64,000 nucleotides of DNA, from positions 1-64,000 of the forward strand of contig NZ_JAUCGR010000003.1 in the NCBI RefSeq assembly GCF_030362815.1, written 5' to 3'. The number at the start of each line of letters is the position of its first letter. Position 1 is the stretch's first letter. Positions 34,336 through 42,383 of this stretch are shown piece after piece. Both the position numbers and the translations under genes were made by a program. The notes beneath the pieces were generated by a model. It did no database searches and was not told where the DNA came from. It worked only from the letters and a program-made list of their open reading frames with translations. The DNA comes from Cellulomonas edaphi (GTDB lineage Bacteria; Actinomycetota; Actinomycetes; Actinomycetales; Cellulomonadaceae).

Positions 34336-34355
34336 GGCGCCGAGCCTCGGAAGGC

Positions 34356-35084
34356 TCAGGCGGCGCGCAGGCGCAGCTCGAGCGCGTCCACCCGGGTCGC
34401 GACGGTCTCGTCGGCCGCGAGCGCGGCGTTCACGCGCGCGAGCACCTCGTCGAGCCCCGCCCGGTCGAGCCCCGCCTCGAGCATGACCACGACCGCGACC
34501 TCGGCACGCGTGCCCGGGACCGCGTCCGCCGCGACGACCGCGGGGACCGGCGCGAGCGCCGCCGCGACGGCCGCGCGGACGTCGCCGTCCACCTCGTCAC
34601 CGAGCACCGCCGGGCGCCACGCCTGCCCCTGCGCGAGAGCCCAGACCGCCGGGCGCGGGACGAGCACCGTGACCGGTCCGCCCGGGTCGACGACCATGAC
34701 CTCCCAGCCCTCCTGGACCGCCGAGAGCGCCGCGCGGGCCACGTCCGAGGGCACCGGCCGGGCCTCGGTGCGCCACCGGGCGAGGCTGTCCACCGACGTG
34801 AACACCGGCAGGGCCGTCCGTCCGTCGGGCGCCTGCAGCGCGACGATGCCCGCCGACGCCTCCTTGTCCACGGTGTGCTCGTGACCGTCGTGCACGACGA
34901 CGTCGGCGGCCTCGAGCTCCGCGAGCACCGGGACGAGCACGCGCGTGCCCGCGAGCGCGGCGACGACCGCCGCCACCGTCCCGCTGCCGTCGGCGTACGC
35001 GCGCAGAGCCGCCGCCAGCGCGGGGTCCGCCGAGCCGTCGTCGCCCGCGAACGGGGACGTCGGCGGCAGCTCGCGCCCGGCCAC
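34356..35084 (-). CDS. SseB-family protein
   Basis: A 242-residue protein of the SseB N-terminal-domain family (about residues 20-125, with VLVPVLAELE, ALPVFTSVDSLARW and MVVDPGG). A second half resembles the SseB C-terminal domain (about 140-240). In actinobacteria this gene commonly follows hisA/priA; no enzymatic role is established. It starts at GTG 35084, two bases after the priA stop, and ends the hisH-priA-sseB unit, tail-to-tail with gerW. Confidence 0.82.
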   Translation of the reverse strand: MAGRELPPTSPFAGDDGSADPALAAALRAYADGSGTVAAVVAALAGTRVLVPVLAELEAADVVVHDGHEHTVDKEASAGIVALQAPDGRTALPVFTSVDSLARWRTEARPVPSDVARAALSAVQEGWEVMVVDPGGPVTVLVPRPAVWALAQGQAWRPAVLGDEVDGDVRAAVAAALAPVPAVVAADAVPGTRAEVAVVVMLEAGLDRAGLDEVLARVNAALAADETVATRVDALELRLRAA

Positions 35085-35086
35085 GG

Positions 35087-35872
35087 TCAGGGCCTCCCGG
35101 CCACGTCCAGCGCCTCGGGGAGCGTGAACGCGCCCGCGTAGAGCGCCTTGCCGACGATCGTGCCCTCGACGCCGAGCGGCACCAGGCGGCGCAGCGCGCG
35201 CAGGTCGTCCAGGCTCGAGATGCCGCCCGAGGCCACCACGGGCGCGTCCGTGCGGGCGCAGACCTCGCGCAACAGGTCGACGTTCGGCCCGCGCAGCGTG
35301 CCGTCCTTCGTCACGTCGGTCACGACGTAGCGCGAGCAGCCGGCCTCCTCGAGGCGCGCGAGGACGTCCCACAGGTCGCCGCCGTCCTGGGTCCAGCCGC
35401 GCGCCGCGAGCGTGGTCCCGCGCACGTCCAGCCCGACCGCGACCTGCTCCCGGTGCGCCTCGATGACGCGCGCGGTCCAGTCCGGGTTCTCGAGCGCGGC
35501 CGTGCCGAGGTTGACGCGCGTCGCGCCCATGGCGATCGCCCGCTCGAGCGAGGCGTCGTCGCGGATGCCGCCCGAGAGCTCGATCTTCACGCCCTTCGCG
35601 GCCAGCTCGGCCGTGACCTCGGCCAGCAGACCCGCGTTGGACCCGCGCCCGAAGGCCGCGTCGAGGTCGACGAGGTGGATCCACTCGGCGCCGCCCGCGT
35701 GCCAGTCGAGCGCCGCGGCGAGCGGGTCGCCGTAGCCGGTCTCGGAGCCCGCCTCGCCCTGGACGAGGCGCACGGCCTGACCGTCCGCGACATCGACGGC
35801 GGGCAGGAGCTCGAGGCGGGGCTCGGTGGTGCCCGCGTCGGGCCTCGCGGGGGTGGTCGCAGGGGTGCTCAC
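35087..35872 (-). CDS. priA: Phosphoribosyl isomerase (HisA/PriA)
   Basis: A 261-residue (beta-alpha)8 barrel that isomerises ProFAR in histidine synthesis. In actinobacteria this protein (PriA) usually also performs the TrpF step. The catalytic Asp pair is in [15 protein letters not shown] and [15 protein letters not shown], with LSGGIRDD and VASGGISS phosphate loops. An N-terminal Thr/Ala/Pro-rich stretch of about 20 residues precedes the barrel. Dual activity is assumed from lineage; no trp gene is in the window. The GTG at 35872 follows hisH by 35 bases. Confidence 0.93.
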   Translation of the reverse strand: MSTPATTPARPDAGTTEPRLELLPAVDVADGQAVRLVQGEAGSETGYGDPLAAALDWHAGGAEWIHLVDLDAAFGRGSNAGLLAEVTAELAAKGVKIELSGGIRDDASLERAIAMGATRVNLGTAALENPDWTARVIEAHREQVAVGLDVRGTTLAARGWTQDGGDLWDVLARLEEAGCSRYVVTDVTKDGTLRGPNVDLLREVCARTDAPVVASGGISSLDDLRALRRLVPLGVEGTIVGKALYAGAFTLPEALDVAGRP

Positions 35873-35907
35873 GGGATGGTGCTCCGTTCGGTTCGAAGAG
35901 GCGCTGC

Positions 35908-36558
35908 TCAGCGCAGGGACGTGACCCAGTTGGTCAGCAGCTGCGCGCCGGCGTCGCCGGACTTCTCGGGGTGGAACTGCGTCGCGGCCAGCGGGCCGTT
36001 CTCGACCGCGGCGACGAACGGGCCGCCGTGGTCGGACCAGGTGACGAGTGGCCGGTTGATGGGCGAGTCGCTCGGGATGTCGTCGCTCAGCGGGAAGGTC
36101 CGCGCGGCGTAGGAGTGCACGAAGTAGAAGCGTTCGTCGCCGATGCCGTCGAACAGCGCGGTCCCGGCCGGTGCGTCGACGGTCGCCCACCCCATGTGCG
36201 GGACCACGGGCGCCTCGAGCCGGTCCACGACACCGGGCCACTCCCCCAGGCCCTCGGCACGCTCGCCGTGCTCCACGCCCTCGGCGAACATGACCTGCAT
36301 GCCGACGCAGATGCCGAGCACCGGACGGCCGCCGGCGAGCCGCCGGTCGATCACCTGGTCGCCGTCGACCCCGCGCAGACCCGCCATGACGGCGGCGAAC
36401 GCCCCGACACCGGGGACCACGAGGCCGTCCGCCTCGACCGCGGCCTTCTTGCTCGCGGTCAGCTCGACCTGCGCCCCCACCCGTTCGAGCGCACGGACCG
36501 CGGAGCGGACGTTGCCGAATCCGTAGTCGAGGACGACGACGCGCGCGGGGGTGCTCAC
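35908..36558 (-). CDS. hisH: Imidazole glycerol phosphate synthase, glutaminase subunit
   Basis: Class I glutamine amidotransferase that feeds ammonia to HisF. The 216-residue protein starts [20 protein letters not shown]. It has the oxyanion strand [12 protein letters not shown], the nucleophile in [11 protein letters not shown], and the His-Glu pair in TQFHPEKSG. The GTG at 36558 is preceded at seven bases by TAACCT, pointing to a leaderless start and its own promoter. This matters because the rest of the his genes lie beyond the glycosyltransferase block. hisF is not in the window. Confidence 0.95.
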   Translation of the reverse strand: MSTPARVVVLDYGFGNVRSAVRALERVGAQVELTASKKAAVEADGLVVPGVGAFAAVMAGLRGVDGDQVIDRRLAGGRPVLGICVGMQVMFAEGVEHGERAEGLGEWPGVVDRLEAPVVPHMGWATVDAPAGTALFDGIGDERFYFVHSYAARTFPLSDDIPSDSPINRPLVTWSDHGGPFVAAVENGPLAATQFHPEKSGDAGAQLLTNWVTSLR

Positions 36559-36565
36559 CCGATCC

Positions 36566-36571
36566 AGGTTA
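36566..36571 (-). promoter_or_regulatory. -10 element for leaderless hisH mRNA
   Basis: Minus-strand TAACCT with seven bases to the hisH GTG. It shows how hisH-priA-sseB can be expressed independently of hisD-hisC-hisB. No clear -35 is visible. Confidence 0.5.
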
Positions 36572-36639
36572 CCGGCGGCGCCGGCACCGGCCCGCCGGGT
36601 CCCGTGGTGCGAGACGGCGCTCGTCGGCGCGGGAGCCGC

Positions 36640-37821
36640 TCAGTGCGCGCGCGGCGCACGCCGAACGCCGGGTCGGCGGCTGCGCGTCCCGACCGACAGC
36701 GCGGGCAGCGCGAGGCGCGCGTAGCGCCGCACCTGCGCGCGCCGACCGCCGACCGCGGGGCCGGGCCGCAGGCGCTCGGCGGGCGCGATCGCAGCGAGCA
36801 CGCCGGGGAGCTCGTCGGGCTCGGCGTGCAGGTAGTTGTCGTCGAGCCACCCGGGGTCCGCCGCGGAGAAGCGTCCGGCCTCGAGGTCCCGCAGCGTGCC
36901 GAGCAGCCCGCTGTCCTGGTACACCGTGGTGAGGTTCTCGTCGCCCACCCCGAAGTCGGCCAGCACGAGTGCGCGCAGACCCACCGCGAGCGCCTCGAGC
37001 ACGGCAGTGGAGCTCACGGTCACGAGCGCGGTCCCCGGCGTGAGGTGCGGGGCGAGGGGCCCGGTCACGAGCTTCACGGGGGCGTCCGGCGCGAGCGCGC
37101 GCCACAGCGTGTCGTACGGGTGGGGCTCGTCGTGCGTCTGCGCCTGGCCCGCCTCCGCGCGAAGCTTGACCAGCACGTCCAGGTCGGGACGGCTGCGCGC
37201 GAGGGCGGCGAGCGAGCGCAGCACGGCGATGCGCTCGGCCGGGGTGACGGGGAACTTGGCCTGCGGCGCGAACACGACGCGCCGGAGCGGGCCGGGGTCC
37301 GGCGACGGTCGCGCCCCGGCCTGCCCGTGCAGGAAGGGCAGCCGGTTCACCGCCCAGACGGGGGCCACACCCGCCGACCGGGCGGCGACGGCGAACCGGG
37401 CGCGCTCGTGCCGCGAGTGCACGACGAAGACGTCCGCACCGGCCCGGAACCGCAGGGCACGTTCCGTCGCGGGGATCGACATGCCGGGCAGCCCGGTGAC
37501 GACGACCGGGCGGTACGGAAGCGCGGCGACCGCGCGGATGACGACCTCCGCCGCAGGCCCGGTGGTCGCGACCAGCACGACGTCCGGACGCGTCCTGCGC
37601 AGCCTGGCCGCGAGGCCCAGCACGGAGTGGTCGTCGAGCACCCCGCCCGCCCACGAGGTGCCCGCGAGCGCCGCGGTCGTCTGCCGGTCGTCGGGACGCA
37701 CGGGCGTGCGCAGCACGACGAGCTCGCGCCGCGGGATCCCGTCGAGGCGGTCCAGGGTCGCGGCCGCCCACTTGAGGTAGGAGTCGGAGTCCGCGACCGC
37801 GAGGACGGAGGCCGGCGTCAC
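36640..37821 (-). CDS. DUF6716-type putative glycosyltransferase
   Basis: A 393-residue cytoplasmic protein with a two-lobed GT-B look. The first lobe starts ASVLAVADSDSYLKWAAATL, followed by DVVLVATTGPAAEVVIRAV. The second lobe has RVVFAPQAKFPVTPAERI and the acceptor/donor loop VTVSSTAVLEALAVGLRALV, similar to capsule and CDP-glycerol-type transferases. The family is seen beside sialyltransferase-like genes in actinobacteria. The GTG at 37821 overlaps the stop of the large upstream glycosyltransferase (GTGA), so the two are coupled. Sugar and acceptor are unknown. Confidence 0.72.
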   Translation of the reverse strand: MTPASVLAVADSDSYLKWAAATLDRLDGIPRRELVVLRTPVRPDDRQTTAALAGTSWAGGVLDDHSVLGLAARLRRTRPDVVLVATTGPAAEVVIRAVAALPYRPVVVTGLPGMSIPATERALRFRAGADVFVVHSRHERARFAVAARSAGVAPVWAVNRLPFLHGQAGARPSPDPGPLRRVVFAPQAKFPVTPAERIAVLRSLAALARSRPDLDVLVKLRAEAGQAQTHDEPHPYDTLWRALAPDAPVKLVTGPLAPHLTPGTALVTVSSTAVLEALAVGLRALVLADFGVGDENLTTVYQDSGLLGTLRDLEAGRFSAADPGWLDDNYLHAEPDELPGVLAAIAPAERLRPGPAVGGRRAQVRRYARLALPALSVGTRSRRPGVRRAPRAH

Positions 37822-40694
37822 GGCGTCAGCGCCCGGCTGGCGACGGCCGACCCCACCGGGAGAGGCTCGAGGACCGCGGCTGCGAGGTCCAGCATCCACA
37901 GGTGCTCGGGGTTCGCGTGCGCGCGCAGCCCGTCGAGCACCTCGTCGGGGAAGCGCAGCGCCGGGACCGCGGTGAGCTCGTCGAGGTAGAACAAGCACGA
38001 CGACGTCGCCCCGACGGCGAAGGCGGGCGGCGCATCGGCCCGCAGCAGCACCTCCACCGGGAGCAGCGGCTCGTCGTCCCAGACGACGACGCCCGGGTGA
38101 CCGTCCCAGCGCTCGCCCCACGTTCGCTCGCTCGCCCGCGGGTGCGGCCGGACCACGACGCGCAGGCCCTGCGCGAGGAGCGCGGCGATGACCGTGTCGT
38201 TCGCCTCCCGCTCCGCCGCCTGGACCGCGTCGCGGGGCCGCAGGTGGTCGACGAAGTTCTGGGCGACCAGCAGCACCTCGTCGGGGGCGAACGCCCGCCC
38301 GCGGGCCTCGAACAGGCGCGCGAAGTGAGCGTGGTCGACCCCGTAGGCGCCCACGCGCACGGCTGGGAAGTCGATGCGGGGCACGTCGGCGCGGTAGTGC
38401 TGCGGCACCGGCACGCGTCGCAGCAGCAGGTCCACGCTCGACAGCGCGCGGATGTGCGCCGCCTCGGCGCAGTCCTTGCTGGCGACGCGATCCGCCTGCC
38501 CGCTGTCGTGCAGCTTGATCGACTTGGGCACGTAGGAGCCCAGCCCGTCCTCGAACACGTGCACCGGGGTGTCGCCGAGCACCTCGAGCAGGAGCTTGTG
38601 GAACCGGGCGGACAGGTAGCCCGTGACGAGCACCCGGTCGGGCAGCGACGGGCCCCACGCGTCCCGCAGCCGCCCGGCGAGCACCTGGACGGCGCGCACG
38701 CTCGGGGGTGCGGCGTAGATCTCGCGGACGGCGGCGGTCACGTCGACGACGCGCTCGAACCGCTCCGTGCGCCGGCACAGCCGGACCAGCCCCTCGGCGA
38801 AGCCTGCGGCACCGTTCGTCGAGTGCACGAGCGCGACAAGGCGCGCATCCGGCTGGGACTCGCCGAAGGTCGCATCCCACAGCGACAGCGCGGCCATGAG
38901 CTGCATCGGGCTGTTGAGCACGAACGCGACCAACGGGCCCCGCGGCTCCGCGCCCTGCGGCTCAGGATCCTGGTGGTGGGGCGCGGCGGTGCCGGCGAGG
39001 CCCGGGGCGGGGCGTCGGCGGTGCAGGGCGCCGAGCCGCCGTCGCGCCCGTGCCACGAGGCCCGGGGCAGGCTCCGGGCCGGCCGTGTCCGCCAGCCTCT
39101 CGGCCTCGGCGGCGGCCAGGGTGCGTGCCCGGGCGCGGCGCCGTGCCTCGGTGCGGATGTGCTCGGCGTACGCGACCTGGTGAGCCGGGCCGCCGACGAT
39201 CGCCAGCACCTGACCGGACGGGACGGCGGCAGCCGCGGGCTCCCCCGGCGTGCAGACCAGCGAGAGGGCGGGCGCGGAGATCTCCGCGACCGAGAGCCCG
39301 GCGCGCGCGAGCGGGGCGGCGAGGGCGAGAGCGCCGGCCAGGTCGCCGTCCGTCCGCACCTCGACGCGCGCGAGGGGCGCCGTCCGGCTCCAGGCGTCGA
39401 CGAGGGCGCGCCAGCGGGAGTCGGACGCGTCGCGAGCGACGTCGGCCCGGACGTCGAGGCCGTCGTCGGTCGTCCGCGTCGTGACCTCCACGCCCGCGCC
39501 GCCCACGCTCCCGACCGACGAGGTCAGACCCGCCGCGTCGGCCATGGCGTGCAGCGCGTCGCCGAAGCGCCGGGCGAAGCGCTCGTTCGAGAACTCCGCC
39601 CAGTAGCGCCGCTCACCCGCGGCCGCGAGCTCTGCGGCGGCCGCGGGGTCGTCGGCGACCTGCTCGATGCGCGCGACGAGCGCGTCGACGTCGACGGGCT
39701 CGAAGAGCAGCGCGGAGCGCTCATCGACGACCTCGGGCACGCCGCCGACCGGCGTGGCCACCACAGGCGTGCCCAGCTGCATGGCCTCGAGCAGCACGAG
39801 GGGCATCGCCTCGGTGTGCGAGGCCAGGACCAGCGCGTCGGCGGCCGCGATGTGCTCCAGCGCCCGGTTCTTGGGCACCTCGCCCACGACGGTGACCACG
39901 TCCTGCAGCGCGTGCTCCGCGACGTACCTCTCGAGCTCCTCGCCGTAGTCGTGCTCCCTCACGCGGCCCACGATCGTCAGGTGCACCGCCAGGTCGCGCC
40001 GCGAGGCCCTCAACCTGCGGACGGCCTCGACGACCTCGAGCTGGCCCTTGAGGCGCTGCACCGTCCCGACCATGACGAGGTGGAGCGCACCCGCCGGGAG
40101 CCCGAGGGCGCGCGCGAGGTCCGTCCGCTCGACGTCCCGGAACCGCTCGGTGATGTGGGCCTCCTCCGCGCACGTGTTGGGCACCACGAGCAGCGGCGCG
40201 TCGTGCAGGCCCGCGTACTCGACCCACAGGTCACGGCTGCGCTGCGAGACGAACACGAAGCCGTCCTGGGCGGCCATGAGGACATCGCGAACGTGCGCCC
40301 GGTTCCACACGTCGGTCGCGTAGAAGTCGAAGGCCGCAGGCTCCTCGTGCATGATCGCGACCTTGTGCGCCCCGCGGTGCTCCGGCAGATAACCGTCCCG
40401 CAGGTGCCAGACGAAGGAGCCCATGCCGTTGACGAGGTGCAGGCGCGGGTCACGCCGGCGGTACTCGGCCAGCTGGGTCGTGTACGCCAGGCCGTCGCCC
40501 GGGTAGGTCGCGGGCATGCCGTTGCCGAGCACGAGGGTCGCGTACGGCGACCGTGCCATGACACGGAGGTAGGCACGGTCGGTGAAGGCGATCCCCGTGT
40601 CGCGCTTGCCCACGTACTTGGTGAGGTAGGCGATGTCGTACGTGTCGTCGACCGCTGGTCCGTCGACGAGCAGAGGCGGGGCAGATGGGTACAT
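37818..40694 (-). CDS. GT4 glycosyltransferase fused to a bacterial sialyl/polysialyltransferase-like domain
   Basis: A 958-residue protein with no signal or membrane segment. Residues about 1-385 form a GT4 (GT-B) transferase, with VGTVQRLKGQLEVVEAV and the E-x7-E donor motif HTEAMPLVLLEAM (Glu 295 and 303). A linker follows (about 390-585). Residues about 588-945 carry the motif set of bacterial sialyltransferase families GT52/GT38: FVLNSPMQLMAAL at the start, the acidic-acidic-G motif EDG at 715-717, HP at 851-852 in RPHP, and SS at 898-899 in ATSSCLF. No CMP-sialate genes are in the window, so the donor is unproven. The ATG at 40694 is chosen for the AAGGA just upstream. Confidence 0.8.
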   Translation of the reverse strand: MYPSAPPLLVDGPAVDDTYDIAYLTKYVGKRDTGIAFTDRAYLRVMARSPYATLVLGNGMPATYPGDGLAYTTQLAEYRRRDPRLHLVNGMGSFVWHLRDGYLPEHRGAHKVAIMHEEPAAFDFYATDVWNRAHVRDVLMAAQDGFVFVSQRSRDLWVEYAGLHDAPLLVVPNTCAEEAHITERFRDVERTDLARALGLPAGALHLVMVGTVQRLKGQLEVVEAVRRLRASRRDLAVHLTIVGRVREHDYGEELERYVAEHALQDVVTVVGEVPKNRALEHIAAADALVLASHTEAMPLVLLEAMQLGTPVVATPVGGVPEVVDERSALLFEPVDVDALVARIEQVADDPAAAAELAAAGERRYWAEFSNERFARRFGDALHAMADAAGLTSSVGSVGGAGVEVTTRTTDDGLDVRADVARDASDSRWRALVDAWSRTAPLARVEVRTDGDLAGALALAAPLARAGLSVAEISAPALSLVCTPGEPAAAAVPSGQVLAIVGGPAHQVAYAEHIRTEARRRARARTLAAAEAERLADTAGPEPAPGLVARARRRLGALHRRRPAPGLAGTAAPHHQDPEPQGAEPRGPLVAFVLNSPMQLMAALSLWDATFGESQPDARLVALVHSTNGAAGFAEGLVRLCRRTERFERVVDVTAAVREIYAAPPSVRAVQVLAGRLRDAWGPSLPDRVLVTGYLSARFHKLLLEVLGDTPVHVFEDGLGSYVPKSIKLHDSGQADRVASKDCAEAAHIRALSSVDLLLRRVPVPQHYRADVPRIDFPAVRVGAYGVDHAHFARLFEARGRAFAPDEVLLVAQNFVDHLRPRDAVQAAEREANDTVIAALLAQGLRVVVRPHPRASERTWGERWDGHPGVVVWDDEPLLPVEVLLRADAPPAFAVGATSSCLFYLDELTAVPALRFPDEVLDGLRAHANPEHLWMLDLAAAVLEPLPVGSAVASRALTP

Positions 40695-40937
40695 CGGTCC
40701 TTCACTCACGTGCGTCCGGCGCCTCGCGGCACCGCTCTCCCCACGGAGGATGCCCTCGTCGACGACGGGCGCACCACCGCCGCACGCTCGCGACAATCCA
40801 ATGTTCACCTCGCGTTCCGCCAGGCGTCAGGCCCGGCATCCGGACGACCCCGTGGCGTCACCTCGCCCTCCTAAGGTCCGACGGGAACGCCCAGGACGTC
40901 CGGTCCGGGCCTCGTCCGACCACCGGGAGGAAGACGC

Positions 40938-42383
40938 GTGAACACGGTTCGGCACCGCACACGGCGGGCCGTCAAGCGGATCGGCACCGCGGCGGCCGTG
41001 AGCGCCGCGCCGTCGCTGCGGCTGAACCGGCGGTACGCGGACGTGGCCGCCGATGTCGCGACGACCGCGTCGGGCCTCTCGGCGAGCTCGCAGTGGCAGC
41101 GCATCGCCCTCACCCAGGCGGTGCTGACGCACGCGCAGGCACTGGCCGAGCTGCGGCGCAACGCCATGCGGTCCCTGGCCGTCGAGTCCGGCATCAAGCC
41201 CTGGCACGCGGCCTGGCCGTCGCTGTTCACCTCGCTGCTGGACGTGGCCCGCCGCGCGGAGTCGGCCGGCGAGACCGACCTGGCGGTCGAGGTCTACCGG
41301 CTGCTGGCCGACTCGCGCCCCGCTTCCCAGGGCAGCTGGCGCGGCTTGGCGACGTCGCTCGACGCACGCGGCGACTACGCCGGCGCGCGCGCCGCCTCCG
41401 ACCGGTACTGCGCGCTGACCGGTCGGCGCGTGCCGCTCCCGCACGACGGCGCCGCGGGGATGGAGAGCGGCGCGGCCGCCGGCGAGCTGGACGCCGCACT
41501 CGCCGCGTTGTCCGGCGGCGTGCGCGCCGACGACGCGGTCGACGCGTGGGTCGAGGCCGAGCGGGTCTCCGCGGTCGGCGGTGACCCGCTGCCCACCTTC
41601 GCCGCCGCCCTGGCCGCGACGCGTCGGGACGGATCCGGGTTCGGTGCGGGCTACGACGCGCTCGTGGCTCGGACGGTCGCCTCGGGCGAGTCGGCGGCGA
41701 CGTTGGCCCCGCTGGTCACGGCCGTCAACCGCGCCCGCCGTCCCGCCGCCGGCGGACGACTGACCGCCGACGACGCGGCCGCACTCCAGACGCTCGACAT
41801 GTCGGGACTGCGCGGCTACCTCGCCGGGCGCTCCGTCTGCCTCGTGGCCAACTCCGCCCGGCTGCTCGAGCACGACGCCGGCCCGCTCATCGACTCCTAC
41901 GACGTGGTGGTGCGGTTCAACTCGTTCGCGATCGACGCCCCGCACACGGGCACCAAGACCGACGTGCACGCCACGATCCACCTGCACAGCTTCAACTGGT
42001 CCCACCCCGTGGACGTGCGCCTCGTCTTCAGCGGCAAGCGCGACCTGTGGCGCACGTCCGTGCTGGACCACGTGCAGCCCGGGGCGCAGACCTACCTGGG
42101 CGACGAGTCGCTGCGCTGGCCGGCGCTGAACCTGTTCACGCCCACCGAGCGCGCGGACTTCAAGGTGCCCACCACAGGCTTCAACACGCTGCGCCTCATC
42201 GACTTCCTCGACGTCAGCACGGCGATCGACCTCGTCGGCTTCGACTTCTACGACGGCGGCGCCTACCGCGTGCCGGAGGCGATGCACCTGCCCGTCGCCG
42301 CCGCGCACAGCTACGAGAACGAACGGCGCTGGGTCATGGACCGCGCCGTCGCGACCACCGACATCACGATCAGCCTGAGGTGA
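40938..42383 (+). CDS. GT29-type (eukaryotic-like) sialyltransferase homologue
   Basis: A 481-residue protein. The N-terminal 290 residues are helical with TPR-like parts (about 95-160, 185-265). Residues about 300-475 carry the GT29 sialylmotif pattern. The L motif runs about 300-348, in pieces SVCLVANSARLLEHDAG, LIDSYDVVVRFNSF and GTKTDVHATIH. An S-like motif lies at 411-440 (TTGFNTLRLIDFL then IDLVGFDFYDGG), and a VS-like pair is His457 and Glu460 (HSYENERRW). No membrane anchor or signal is seen. The GTG at 40938 follows GGGAGG. It diverges from the GT4 fusion gene and is coupled to the next gene. The donor is unknown; sialic or another nonulosonic acid is inferred. Confidence 0.75.
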   Translation: MNTVRHRTRRAVKRIGTAAAVSAAPSLRLNRRYADVAADVATTASGLSASSQWQRIALTQAVLTHAQALAELRRNAMRSLAVESGIKPWHAAWPSLFTSLLDVARRAESAGETDLAVEVYRLLADSRPASQGSWRGLATSLDARGDYAGARAASDRYCALTGRRVPLPHDGAAGMESGAAAGELDAALAALSGGVRADDAVDAWVEAERVSAVGGDPLPTFAAALAATRRDGSGFGAGYDALVARTVASGESAATLAPLVTAVNRARRPAAGGRLTADDAAALQTLDMSGLRGYLAGRSVCLVANSARLLEHDAGPLIDSYDVVVRFNSFAIDAPHTGTKTDVHATIHLHSFNWSHPVDVRLVFSGKRDLWRTSVLDHVQPGAQTYLGDESLRWPALNLFTPTERADFKVPTTGFNTLRLIDFLDVSTAIDLVGFDFYDGGAYRVPEAMHLPVAAAHSYENERRWVMDRAVATTDITISLR

